Below are positions 16,662 to 24,447 of a stretch of DNA of 64,000 nt, piece after piece. This DNA is from Roseibium aggregatum (GTDB lineage: Bacteria > Pseudomonadota > Alphaproteobacteria > Rhizobiales > Stappiaceae), in NCBI RefSeq assembly GCF_017309185.1, contig NZ_JAEKJZ010000003.1, forward strand, positions 310,001 to 374,000. Reading direction: 5' to 3'. Every line of letters begins with the position of its first letter. The first letter of the stretch is position 1. The notes beneath the pieces are model-generated. The model saw nothing but the letters and a program-made list of their open reading frames with translations. It had not been told where the DNA came from and did not search any database. A program made the position numbers and the translations under genes.

Positions 16662-17210
16662 TCACGCGACCTTCGTGTCGACGACCGGAAAATCGATCGG
16701 CGTGGCGAAGGTTTCGTTGAGGTAGTTGGTGAGGGTGTTGAGAGCGACGTGGGCCACGATCTCGACGATTTCCGCTTCGCTGTATCCCGCGACCTTCACG
16801 GCGGAGATATCGGCTTCGCTCACGTGGCCGCGCTCGCGGACCAGTTTTACGGCAAAGCGAACGGCGGCGTCGGCGCGGGGATCGTTCGATGTGCCGTTCC
16901 GGTTGGCGGCGATTTCGGCATCGTCCAGCTTCGCAAGGTTCTTGCCCAGATAGGTGTGCGCCGAAAGGCAGTAACCGCAGCCGTTCAACTGGGCGACGGC
17001 AAGGGCGATACGCTCACGGGTCTGCGGGTTGAGGCTCCCCTTGGCGAGTGCGCCGTTCAGGCCGAGGTAGCCCTCAAGGGCAGCCGGGCTGTTGGCGGTC
17101 AAGCGAAACAGGTTCGGCACGGAGCCGAGCATTTTCTTCACACCCTCAAGCAGCGGGCGGGATGCGGACGGTGCTTCTTCTATGGAAGCGGGAAGCTGGA
17201 TACGAGGCAT
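16662..17210 (-). CDS. AhpD-like carboxymuconolactone decarboxylase-family protein
   Basis: This 182-residue protein has the CMD/AhpD redox motif C78-GY-C81 with H85 in NGCGYCLSAHTYLGK, preceded by the acid-rich helix NPQTRERIALAVAQL. Such proteins are small peroxidase or thiol-disulfide enzymes that defend against electrophiles and peroxides. The gene is divergent from a TetR gene, with two TetR-type palindromes between them, so it is very likely repressed by that regulator and induced by a reactive compound. Confidence 0.88.
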   Translation of the reverse strand: MPRIQLPASIEEAPSASRPLLEGVKKMLGSVPNLFRLTANSPAALEGYLGLNGALAKGSLNPQTRERIALAVAQLNGCGYCLSAHTYLGKNLAKLDDAEIAANRNGTSNDPRADAAVRFAVKLVRERGHVSEADISAVKVAGYSEAEIVEIVAHVALNTLTNYLNETFATPIDFPVVDTKVA

Positions 17211-17262
17211 GTCTTGTCACCTTGTTCTATCGGTAGGCGCGTCCTTGCGCTGTTGATGATAT

Positions 17263-17372
17263 ACAGACAAGTCTGTCTATTTACAAGCGCCCTAAAGACA
17301 GAAAAATTGCCAGCGGTCCTTGTTGTGCCGCATTCAAAAGGCTAACTATAGGAAAAATAGACAGAACTGTCT
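17263..17372. promoter_or_regulatory. Two TetR-type operators in the ahpD-like/tetR divergent region
   Basis: AGACAGAACTGTCT at 17359-17372 is a 6-bp inverted repeat around AA. ACAGACAAGTCTGT at 17263-17276 is a second one, and read as AGACAAGTCTGTCT (17265-17278) it shares AGACA-N4-TGTCT with the first. One site lies 21 bp upstream of the TetR start, the other 55 bp upstream of the AhpD-like start. Confidence 0.65.
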
Positions 17373-17392
17373 GATCACTGGAGACTGAAAAA

Positions 17393-17965
17393 ATGCAATC
17401 GCGCCGGGATGAGCTCGTCGAAACCGCCCTCAGGCTTTTCTACATGCACGGATTCAATGCCACAGGTATCGACAAGATCCTTGCCGAAGCCGGGGTGGCG
17501 AAAATGACGCTCTACAAGCATTTCCGGTCCAAGGACGAATTGATCCTTGCCGTGCTCAACCGTCGGGACGAACAGTTCCGCAACTGGCTGATGAGCGAGA
17601 TGGAGAAGGCGTCGCAGGATCCGCGGGAACGGCTTCTGGCCATGTTCGACGCGCTCGAAACCTGGTTTCAGGGCAAGGCGTTCAAATCGCTCGGTTTCAA
17701 CGGCTGCGCCTTCATCAACGCGGCGAGCGAGTTTGGAGACCAGCTGCACCCGATCCATCGCACCTGTGCCGAGCACAAACAGAGGATCGTGGAATATCTC
17801 GAGCGGCTCTGCGCCGAGGCGGGAGCAGAAGACCCGGCTGCGCTGGCCGAGCAGCTGGCCTTGCTGAAGGAAGGCGCGATCGCCACGGCCCATGTTCGCG
17901 GCATGCCGGAAGCGGCGAAGGCCGCCAAGTCCATCGCCGAGGGCCTTTTGCCGACCGGCAACTGA
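17393..17965 (+). CDS. TetR-family transcriptional repressor
   Basis: This 190-residue protein has a TetR HTH at about residues 5-52 (ETALRLFYMHGFNATGIDKILAEAGVAKMTLYKHF in essence) and a C-terminal ligand domain with a conserved-looking FNGCAFINAASEF segment. The Cys there may sense electrophiles, as in some relatives, but that is inference. GGAGACTG precedes ATG 17393. It is divergent from the AhpD-like gene and convergent with creatinase, from which it is separated by a strong terminator at 17973-18008. Confidence 0.9.
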   Translation: MQSRRDELVETALRLFYMHGFNATGIDKILAEAGVAKMTLYKHFRSKDELILAVLNRRDEQFRNWLMSEMEKASQDPRERLLAMFDALETWFQGKAFKSLGFNGCAFINAASEFGDQLHPIHRTCAEHKQRIVEYLERLCAEAGAEDPAALAEQLALLKEGAIATAHVRGMPEAAKAAKSIAEGLLPTGN

Positions 17966-17972
17966 TGATCTC

Positions 17973-18008
17973 CTCATGCCGGGGAGCAGGCGCGCTCCCC
18001 GGCATGAG
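17973..18008. terminator. Bidirectional terminator hairpin between tetR and creatinase
   Basis: CTCATGCCGGGGAGC (17973-17987) and GCTCCCCGGCATGAG (17994-18008) pair perfectly over 15 bp with a 6-base loop. It sits in the 60-bp gap between two convergent genes. No long T-run is present on either strand. Confidence 0.7.
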
Positions 18009-18025
18009 GTCACGATGGGGTGAGG

Positions 18026-19255
18026 TCAGCGTTTTGCAATAATGTTGTGCTCCGGCCCGAAGGGGAAGCCGGTGATGTTGTCCGCGCCGTCTTCCGTCAC
18101 GATCAAAATATCGTGCTCCCGGTAGCCGCCGGCACCCGGCGCACCTTCCGGGATCATGATCATCGGCTCCATGGAGACGACCATGCCCGGTTCCAGCACC
18201 GTTTCGACATCCTCGCGCAGTTCGACCGAGGCCTCGCGACCATAGTAGTGGCTGAGAACGCCGAAGGAATGTCCGTAACCGAAGCTGCGGTATTTCAGGA
18301 GGTCGTGACTGCGGTAGATGTCGTTGAGCTCCGAGGCGATATCGCAACAGCGCGCGCCCGGACGGATCAGTTTCAGCCCCTCGCGGTGAACATGGCAGTT
18401 GATCTCCCACAGACGCAGGTGCTCGTCGGAGGCGAATTCGCAAAAGAGCGTGCGCTCCAGCGCGGTGTAATAGCCGAAGATCATCGGGAAGCAATTCAGG
18501 CTGAGGATGTCGCCGGCCTCGACGCGCTTGTTGGTGACCGGGTTATGGGCACCGTCCGTGTTGATGCCGGACTGGAACCAGGTCCAGGTGTCCATGAGTT
18601 CGACGAAGGGGAAGGATTTCGCGATCTCCCGGATCATGGCGTTGGTGGAGGCGATCGCCACCTCATGCTCGGGCACGCCGGCCTGAACCGCGTCGACCAG
18701 GGCCGCGCCGCCGACGTCGCAGATACGCGCGCCCTCGCGGATCAGCACGTGTTCCTCCGCGCTCTTGATCGTACGCTGCGCCATGGCATCCGCCGCCATA
18801 TCGACAAGCTCGACGCCGGGCAGGGCGTCCTCGAGCAGCTTTTTCATGTCGAGCGACACATGGTCGAATTCGATCCCGATCCTCTTGATGGCGGTGTTGG
18901 GCATTTCGAGCAGTGACTGGATGGCGAAGAAATAATTGTCCCGCCGCCAGTCGGTGTAGATGACCGTGTCGCCGTGTGTCCGGCGCCAGGGCTGGCCGCC
19001 GTCAATGCCGGCGGCAATCGTCGTGGCCTTGTCCTGGGTGACCAGGAAGCCGTATTTGCGGCCGAAGTAGCAGTAGAGGAAGCCGGAGTAGTAGCAGATG
19101 TTGTGATAGGAGGTGAAGAGACAGGCATCGATCTGCCGGTCCGCCATCAGCTTTCTCAGTTTTTCCTGCCGGCTGTCCATTTCCGCGGGCGAGAAGGGCG
19201 AGAAGGCCTTCTCGCCGTTGTTCATCTCATAGATGCGGATCATGTCGTCACTCAT
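18026..19255 (-). CDS. Creatinase (creatine amidinohydrolase)
   Basis: This 409-residue M24-fold enzyme hydrolyses creatine to sarcosine and urea (EC 3.5.3.3). It matches creatinase closely over its whole length by recall: FTSYHNICYYSGFLYCYFGR, IDGGQPWRRT, YTDWRRDNYF, LMDTWTWFQSGINTDGAHNP with catalytic H237 (His232 in the Pseudomonas enzyme), YYTALERTLF with E267, and VVSMEPMIM. It lacks the metal-ligand set of true aminopeptidases, as creatinases do. AAGGAGC precedes ATG 19255. It follows a polyamine-type ABC operon on the same strand, though a terminator lies between. Its product sarcosine would feed the sox operon at 52.9-58 kb. Confidence 0.93.
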   Translation of the reverse strand: MSDDMIRIYEMNNGEKAFSPFSPAEMDSRQEKLRKLMADRQIDACLFTSYHNICYYSGFLYCYFGRKYGFLVTQDKATTIAAGIDGGQPWRRTHGDTVIYTDWRRDNYFFAIQSLLEMPNTAIKRIGIEFDHVSLDMKKLLEDALPGVELVDMAADAMAQRTIKSAEEHVLIREGARICDVGGAALVDAVQAGVPEHEVAIASTNAMIREIAKSFPFVELMDTWTWFQSGINTDGAHNPVTNKRVEAGDILSLNCFPMIFGYYTALERTLFCEFASDEHLRLWEINCHVHREGLKLIRPGARCCDIASELNDIYRSHDLLKYRSFGYGHSFGVLSHYYGREASVELREDVETVLEPGMVVSMEPMIMIPEGAPGAGGYREHDILIVTEDGADNITGFPFGPEHNIIAKR

Positions 19256-19308
19256 TGGAAGCTCCTTCCTCGTTTTTGATCTTCAGCAAACGTGGCCTGA
19301 AACGCAAA

Positions 19309-19341
19309 GCGGGCCGGCTTCTTTGGAAGAAGCCGGCCCGC
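19309..19341 (-). terminator. Terminator of the creatinase-linked ABC operon
   Basis: GCGGGCCGGCTTCTT and AAGAAGCCGGCCCGC form a perfect 15-bp stem with a 3-base loop. On the minus strand it is followed by TTTGCGTTT. It lies 120 bp beyond the last permease gene and 54 bp upstream of creatinase, so creatinase transcription is at least partly independent. Confidence 0.7.
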
Positions 19342-19370
19342 CAGGCCAAATTCAGATTGTCTTGCTACCG

Positions 19371-19388
19371 GGAAACGGATCCGTTTCC
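19371..19388. promoter_or_regulatory. 18-bp perfect palindrome upstream of creatinase
   Basis: GGAAACGGATCCGTTTCC is its own reverse complement over 18 bp. It lies 116-133 bp upstream of the creatinase start and 73 bp after the permease stop. It may be an operator or a second stem at the end of the ABC operon; no T-run follows. Confidence 0.4.
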
Positions 19389-19460
19389 ACCCGATGACTG
19401 GCGTTCCGCCACCGGCTCACGTTTTGAAAGCAGCAGGGCGGCTGTCCGCCCGTGCCGGGA

Positions 19461-20315
19461 TCACCCCGGCGTCATACCTCGCAGACGTTCCGACCTGCGG
19501 CGCAGAAACTCCAGCACGGTCAAGAGGACGATGGAAATGGCCACCATCAGGGAAGCCACCGCCAGAATGGTCGGCGAGATCTGTTCGCGCAATCCGGTAA
19601 ACATCTGCCAGGGCAGTGTCTTCTGACCTGCGGAGCCGAGGAACAGGACCACCACCACTTCGTCGAAGGAGGTGATGAAGGCGAACAGCGCGCCGGAGAC
19701 GACGCCCGGAACGATCAGCGGCATCTGCACCTTGAAGAAGGTGGTGACCGGGTTCGCGCCCATGCTGGCGGCAGCGCGCACCAGCGACCGGTCGAAGCCG
19801 ACGAGTGTGGCCGTGACCGTGATGATCACGAACGGCGTTCCCAGCGCTGCGTGAGCCAGCACCACGCCCCAGTAGGTGCCCTGAAGTCCGATACGGGAAT
19901 AGAAGAAATACATGCCCGCAGCGGAAATGATCAGCGGCACAATCATCGGTGAGATGAGAATGGCCATGATCGCCGACTTGAACGGCACATGCGACTGGGA
20001 CAGGCCGATCGCCGCCAGCGTGCCGAAGCTTGTCGCCAGGAGCGTCGCGACAGGTGCGATGAGCACGGAATTGGTCAGCGCCTGCTGCCAGTCCGGGTTG
20101 GTGAAGAAGTCATGGTAATGCTTGAACGAATAGCCTGCCGGATCCAGCGCCAGCATTTCCTTGGTGAAGGTGAAGAAGTCCTGGGCGTTGAAGCTCAGCG
20201 GCAGGATCACCAGGATCGGAAAGATCAGGAAGAAGAAGATCAGTCCGCAGAGGAGCCGGAAGGTGTAGAACCAGGTCCGCTGCAGCGGGGAGGCGTATGG
20301 GGGAAGTGCGCTCAT
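19461..20315 (-). CDS. ABC importer permease, PotC type
   Basis: This 284-residue inner-membrane permease of the spermidine/putrescine class has about six predicted helices and the EAA loop in RAAASMGANPVTTFFKVQMP. It is the last gene of an operon running ATPase, binding protein, PotB-like permease, PotC-like permease. It starts 9 bp after the partner permease. Creatinase follows beyond a terminator. The transported compound is likely a small cation; creatine or a related guanidino compound is the inference from context. Confidence 0.9.
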   Translation of the reverse strand: MSALPPYASPLQRTWFYTFRLLCGLIFFFLIFPILVILPLSFNAQDFFTFTKEMLALDPAGYSFKHYHDFFTNPDWQQALTNSVLIAPVATLLATSFGTLAAIGLSQSHVPFKSAIMAILISPMIVPLIISAAGMYFFYSRIGLQGTYWGVVLAHAALGTPFVIITVTATLVGFDRSLVRAAASMGANPVTTFFKVQMPLIVPGVVSGALFAFITSFDEVVVVLFLGSAGQKTLPWQMFTGLREQISPTILAVASLMVAISIVLLTVLEFLRRRSERLRGMTPG

Positions 20316-20324
20316 ATCGTCCTC

Positions 20325-21590
20325 CTATCCGAGCTTCACGTTATCGATGCCGACGATCTTGTCGTAGACCACAAACAGCACCAGCACGGCCACGAGGAGC
20401 AGGGTTCCAAGGGCGGCCGCGAGGCCCCAGTTGAGAGACGACGAGATGTGATAGGCGATCCGGTTGGAGATGAAGATACCGGAGGTGCCACCGACCAGTT
20501 CAGGCGTGATGTAATAGCCGATCGACAGAATAAACACGAGCACGGCGCCAGCACCGATTCCCGGGACCGATTGCGGGAAATAGACCCGCCAGAAAGCGAT
20601 CCAGTCGTTCGCGCCGAGACTTTTCGCCGCCCGGACATAAGAGGGCGAGATGGTTTTCATCACCGAGTAGAGCGGCAGGATCATGAACGGCAGCAGGATG
20701 TGGGTCATGGCGATGATCGTGCCGGTCTGATTGTTGATCATAACCAGTCTGTTCGCGTCGGAAATCAAGCCGATCCAGACCAGGAAGTCGTTGATAACCC
20801 CCTGTTGCTGCAGCAGGACCTTCCAGGCGGAGGTGCGCACCAGCAGGGAGGTCCAGAAAGGCAAAAGCACAAGGATCATCAGAAGATTGGAACTGCGCAG
20901 CGGCAGCGAAGCAAGCAGAAAGGCGATCGGATAGCCCAGCAGCAGGCAGGAGATCGTGATCATGATCGACAGGAACAGGGTTCGGCCGAACAGGAACAGA
21001 TAGATCCGGTCCTCGTCAGGCTTCATCTGGATGCCTTCGGGCGTTTGCTCGGCGTCGACCGCGTTCAGGAAATAGCCACCGGTGAAGCGGGGCGACAATT
21101 GCTTGAGAACCTGCCAGACCTCGACGTCTCCCCATTTGCCATCCGCTTCCAGGAATTGTTCCTTGAAAGGTCCGGCTTCGTCCATGCGCTTGATCCGTCG
21201 TCCGGTCTTGCGGAACAGGCTGGAGATGCCGCTCTTTTCGTAGTTCAGTCTCGAGCCGAGACGGGTATGCGTTTTTTCGGCTACCGCGATCTTGAGGTCG
21301 TTGTAAAGCGCTTCATAGGCCGCTTCGTCCGGGGCTTCGCCCGTGGCCGGGTCCCATTCCTGAAGCACGACGACGGTCTCAGGCAGCGTGTCGGAAACGA
21401 TCTTGTTTTCGACCGAGCGCCACAGCATGTCGACTATCGGTGCGACAAAGGTCAGGAGCACAAAAATCAGGAGAGGCGCGATCAGCATGAGGGAGCGCAT
21501 CTTCTCCCGGAACAGGGCCCTGGACAGCGCCGCCTTGAGCGGTTTTCCGTCCTGTGTCGTCAGCATTTCCGCGTTTGCCGTATTGCTCAT
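20325..21590 (-). CDS. ABC importer permease, PotB type with enlarged periplasmic loop
   Basis: This 421-residue permease is over 100 residues longer than typical PotB (about 285). The extra length is a hydrophilic segment of about 140 residues between the first membrane helix (about 35-57) and the second (about 200-222). The EAA loop is present (RAAKSLGANDWIAFWRVYFP). ATG 21590 is preferred over TTG 21599, which has no spaced Shine-Dalgarno. It pairs with the PotC-like protein. The loop may contact the receptor, but its role is unknown. Confidence 0.88.
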   Translation of the reverse strand: MSNTANAEMLTTQDGKPLKAALSRALFREKMRSLMLIAPLLIFVLLTFVAPIVDMLWRSVENKIVSDTLPETVVVLQEWDPATGEAPDEAAYEALYNDLKIAVAEKTHTRLGSRLNYEKSGISSLFRKTGRRIKRMDEAGPFKEQFLEADGKWGDVEVWQVLKQLSPRFTGGYFLNAVDAEQTPEGIQMKPDEDRIYLFLFGRTLFLSIMITISCLLLGYPIAFLLASLPLRSSNLLMILVLLPFWTSLLVRTSAWKVLLQQQGVINDFLVWIGLISDANRLVMINNQTGTIIAMTHILLPFMILPLYSVMKTISPSYVRAAKSLGANDWIAFWRVYFPQSVPGIGAGAVLVFILSIGYYITPELVGGTSGIFISNRIAYHISSSLNWGLAAALGTLLLVAVLVLFVVYDKIVGIDNVKLG

Positions 21591-21645
21591 GGAAGTCAAT
21601 CTTCTTGCGGCCTCTCAAAAGGCCAGAACCGGTCCGAACGAAGGT

Positions 21646-21670
21646 GATCCGGGCCGTAGCGGCCCGGATC
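21646..21670 (-). other. Hairpin after the PotD-type binding-protein gene
   Basis: GATCCGGGCCG and CGGCCCGGATC pair perfectly over 11 bp around TAG. It lies between the binding-protein stop and the permease start on the minus strand and has no T-run, suggesting mRNA stabilisation or partial attenuation of the permease genes. Confidence 0.55.
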
Positions 21671-21683
21671 GTTGGCTAAGTGC

Positions 21684-22784
21684 TTACTTGGCAAGCCAGG
21701 CCTGGAACTGAGCGTCCAGGTCATCGCGGTAATCCGCCCACCAGTTGTAGTTGTTCACAAAGGTGTTCTTGGCGTTGTTCGGATCGGTCGGCATGTGCGG
21801 AGCCATGTCGATGCCGAGCGTTGCGTGCTTGCCGACGAGCGGTGCCGAAGACTTGCGGGCCGGACCGTAGGAGATGTACTTGGCCTGGTCAGCGAGGCGC
21901 TGCGTGTCGGTTGCGAAGTGAACGAACTTCTTCACGGCTTCGAGACGATCTTCCGGAAGACCTGCCGGGATCACCCAGCCGTCGAGATCGAACATCTGCC
22001 AGTCCCAGGCCATTCCGACCGGCTGCTTCTGCTCTTCGATGAGCGAGAAGAGACGGCCGTTATAGGCGGAGCCCATGAAGATTTCGCCGTCGGCGAGAAG
22101 CTGGACCGGCTCCGCGGAAGCGCTCCACCAGATCGTTTCGTCCTTGATGGTGTCCAGTTTGGCCAGGGCGCGGGCAACGCCTTCCTCGGTTTCCAGGGTC
22201 GTGTAGACGTCTTCGTAAGCAACGCCGTCACACAGCAGGGCCCACTCCATGTTGGCGATCGGCTGCTTGTTGAGCGCGCGCTTGCCCGGGTATTTTTCCA
22301 GGTCGAACACGTCACAGGCGCTGGTGGGCGGCTCGACACCGTCCGGAACCATGTCGGTGCGGTAACCGAAGGTCGTGGAGAACACGATCTGCGGGATGAA
22401 GCACTCGGAGACAAGCATGTCGCCGAAGTCTTCCGACGCCTTGGTGCCGTCAGGAGCGTCGGCGAGATCGGTGTCCGGGTCGATTTCCATCGCCAGGCCT
22501 TCGTCGCACAGGCGGATGGAGTCGGCGGCTTCCACGTCGACAAGGTCCCAGGTGATGTTGCCGGCTTCGTTCATGGCGCGCAGCTTGGCGACGGCTTCCG
22601 GAGACGACTCGTCCCAGATCACCGTGACGTCCGGGTTCTGGGCGACATAGGGATCGGTGTAGGCGTTCTTCTGGGACGCCTGGTATGCGCCGCCCCAGGA
22701 GACGAGCGTCATGTCCGCGGCAAGCGCCGTGTGACCGGCGAATGCCAGAGCGGTGCCTGCAAGAATTACAGTTTTGAGCTTCAT
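21684..22784 (-). CDS. Periplasmic binding protein, PotD/PotF type
   Basis: This 366-residue receptor has a Sec signal (MKLKTVILAGTALAFAGHTALA, mature start ADMTLVSWGG). The mature start and the YRTDMVPDGV and EGVARALAKLD regions fit the spermidine/putrescine-binding family, which recognises small amines in a Trp-rich pocket; several Trp (WSASAEPV, AWDWQMF) are present. GAGGGAGC precedes ATG 22784. It lies between the ATPase gene and the permease genes and is flanked by stable hairpins. Creatine is a plausible ligand because of the creatinase gene, but a polyamine cannot be excluded. Confidence 0.9.
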   Translation of the reverse strand: MKLKTVILAGTALAFAGHTALAADMTLVSWGGAYQASQKNAYTDPYVAQNPDVTVIWDESSPEAVAKLRAMNEAGNITWDLVDVEAADSIRLCDEGLAMEIDPDTDLADAPDGTKASEDFGDMLVSECFIPQIVFSTTFGYRTDMVPDGVEPPTSACDVFDLEKYPGKRALNKQPIANMEWALLCDGVAYEDVYTTLETEEGVARALAKLDTIKDETIWWSASAEPVQLLADGEIFMGSAYNGRLFSLIEEQKQPVGMAWDWQMFDLDGWVIPAGLPEDRLEAVKKFVHFATDTQRLADQAKYISYGPARKSSAPLVGKHATLGIDMAPHMPTDPNNAKNTFVNNYNWWADYRDDLDAQFQAWLAK

Positions 22785-22839
22785 AGTGAGTTAGCTCCCT
22801 CTTTTAGGATTTAACGGATTGTGTTCCGTCGTTGTCGCT

Positions 22840-22860
22840 GGCGGACGCGAGCCGTCCGCC
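22840..22860 (-). other. Intercistronic hairpin between ATPase and binding-protein genes
   Basis: GGCGGACG and CGTCCGCC form an 8-bp stem with a 5-base loop between the two genes of the polyamine-type operon. It may protect the downstream binding-protein message. Confidence 0.45.
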
Positions 22861-22868
22861 CGGCGATT

Positions 22869-23963
22869 TCACACAACAGCGTCGAGTGCCTTGCAGTCGT
22901 TCAGCGCCCAGCCCACCGGGACCGTTTCGCCGACCGTCAGCTTCCGTTTCTCTCCACGGTTGCGAACCTTGACGATGAACTCGTCGTTGCCGGCGACGTT
23001 CATGCGAACGCGGATGTGGTCGCCGAGATAGATGAGTTCTTCGATCTGGCCGTTGACCAGATTGTCCATCTGGTCGTGGGTGTCGAATTCGACGCGCTCG
23101 GGCCGCAGGGACAAGGTTGTTCTGTCTCCGACCTCGGAGACATTGACCTTGTCGGCCTTGAGCTTGGTGCCGTCGTCCAGTTCGACGAGGCATTCCTCGC
23201 CCTGAATGTCGACGACCTTGCCGTTCAGCTTGTTGTTCTCGCCGATGAACTGCGCGACGAAGGAGTTCTGCGGGTCTTCGTAAAGATCGTCCGGCGTCGA
23301 CAGTTGCTGGATGACGCCATCGTTGAACACGGCGACCCGGTCCGACATCGTCAGGGCTTCGGTCTGGTCGTGGGTCACATAGACGACCGTAACGCCCAGG
23401 TTTTCGTGAATGTGCTTGATCTCGTACTGCATCTGCTCGCGCAGCTGCTTGTCGAGAGCGCCGAGCGGCTCGTCCATCAAGACCAGTTCAGGATCGAAAA
23501 CGAGTGCGCGGGCCACGGCGACGCGCTGCTGTTGACCGCCGGACAATTGTGCCGGGCGGCGGTTGCCGAAGCTGCCCAGCTCGACCATCTCCAGGGCGCG
23601 CTTGACCTTTTCCTGCTGCTCCGCCTTGCCGACATTGCGGACCTGCAGCGGAAACGCCAGGTTTTCGGCGACCGTCATATGGGGGAAAAGGGCGTAGTTC
23701 TGGAAGACCATGCCGATGCCGCGCTTGTGCGGCGGCACGTTGTTGATCGGTCGCTCGTTCAGGTAGATTTCACCGTGGGTGGCCGGTTCGAATCCTGCCA
23801 GCATCATCAGGCAGGTGGTTTTGCCGGAACCGGACGGACCGAGCATGGTCAGGAATTCGCCTGGCGGGATGTCGAGATTGAGGTTCTTTACGACGAGCGA
23901 TACCCCGTCATAGCTTTTTTGAACGCTGTCATAGTGAACAGCAGCGCCCCGTGTCTTCGCCAT
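22869..23963 (-). CDS. ABC importer ATP-binding protein, PotA type
   Basis: This 364-residue ATPase has Walker A GPSGSGKTT, signature LSGGQQQRVAVARAL, Walker B LVLMDEPLGALD and switch THDQTEALTMSD, plus a C-terminal TOBE domain (VNVSEVGDRTTLSLRPERVEF). It energises uptake from the cytoplasmic side. ATG 23963 (MAKTRGAAV) is supported by GGGGAC; the frame is open 25 codons further but without conservation or a ribosome site. It is the first gene of the four-gene operon ending in the PotC-like permease. Confidence 0.92.
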   Translation of the reverse strand: MAKTRGAAVHYDSVQKSYDGVSLVVKNLNLDIPPGEFLTMLGPSGSGKTTCLMMLAGFEPATHGEIYLNERPINNVPPHKRGIGMVFQNYALFPHMTVAENLAFPLQVRNVGKAEQQEKVKRALEMVELGSFGNRRPAQLSGGQQQRVAVARALVFDPELVLMDEPLGALDKQLREQMQYEIKHIHENLGVTVVYVTHDQTEALTMSDRVAVFNDGVIQQLSTPDDLYEDPQNSFVAQFIGENNKLNGKVVDIQGEECLVELDDGTKLKADKVNVSEVGDRTTLSLRPERVEFDTHDQMDNLVNGQIEELIYLGDHIRVRMNVAGNDEFIVKVRNRGEKRKLTVGETVPVGWALNDCKALDAVV

Positions 23964-24387
23964 TTTGTCCCCAAGTCTGGTTCGTTCATTATTATGGATC
24001 GCACAACCAGCTGCCTCTCGGGGAGGGCCCCTTCCCAAGGAGCAGTCGACAGATGCGATCGCGCCTAGAAAAACAAAAATGCAGCGGCATGGAAAGGGGG
24101 CAATGAAAAAAAATGTTTATTTTTTAATCAACTATCGGCTGAATATTTTGCATTGCGGCGCAATCGGGAAGATTATTACTCAACTTGAAACGCCGGAGAA
24201 AGAAGGTCTTGCTCCGGGGCGGTGTCTCTACTGTGCAGTGCTGCGCGTTTTTGCGCTTTTATAAGAGTTTTTTTCAAAATGTCTTGGAGTGGGAGCTGTA
24301 TTGCGTCATGGAATGCTCCGGCTACGTCATTTCGAAACGGTCGGAGGTTTCCCGCGCCAGATCCCCTCGGCGCGCCTCAACGCATGA
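23964..24387. promoter_or_regulatory. Upstream region of the polyamine-type ABC operon, with AT-rich element
   Basis: No credible gene is present in this gap. It contains a strongly AT-rich island (about 24103-24150) that includes AAATGTTTATTTTTTAATCA (24111-24130). The identical 20-mer occurs upstream of the second TRAP operon at 46886-46905. I cannot assign a reliable -35/-10 pair. The island probably holds the promoter and a shared regulatory or DNA-bending site. Confidence 0.45.
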
Positions 24388-24413
24388 GCCCTGCCCGGCG
24401 GACCGGACAGGGC
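24388..24413 (-). terminator. Terminator-like hairpin after livK
   Basis: GCCCTGCCCGG and CCGGACAGGGC form an 11-bp stem with one mismatch and a CGGA loop, 35 bp beyond the stop of the last gene in the liv operon. There is no clear T-run. Confidence 0.5.
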
Positions 24414-24447
24414 GCGAGTGAAAGTCAGCCGGTTGAAACCTTACGGC

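Noticed and set aside
18026-19255. Xaa-Pro aminopeptidase for the M24 protein
   Set aside because: It follows creatinase residue by residue around the active-site His and lacks the metal-ligand pattern of the peptidases.
24137-24151. Possible sigma-54 promoter (GG...GC) in the AT-rich island
   Set aside because: The GG and GC are 11 bases apart, not 10, and the rest of the consensus is missing.
23965-24264. 99-residue frame between the ABC ATPase and livK
   Set aside because: Runs through the AT-rich promoter island and reads as translated noncoding sequence.
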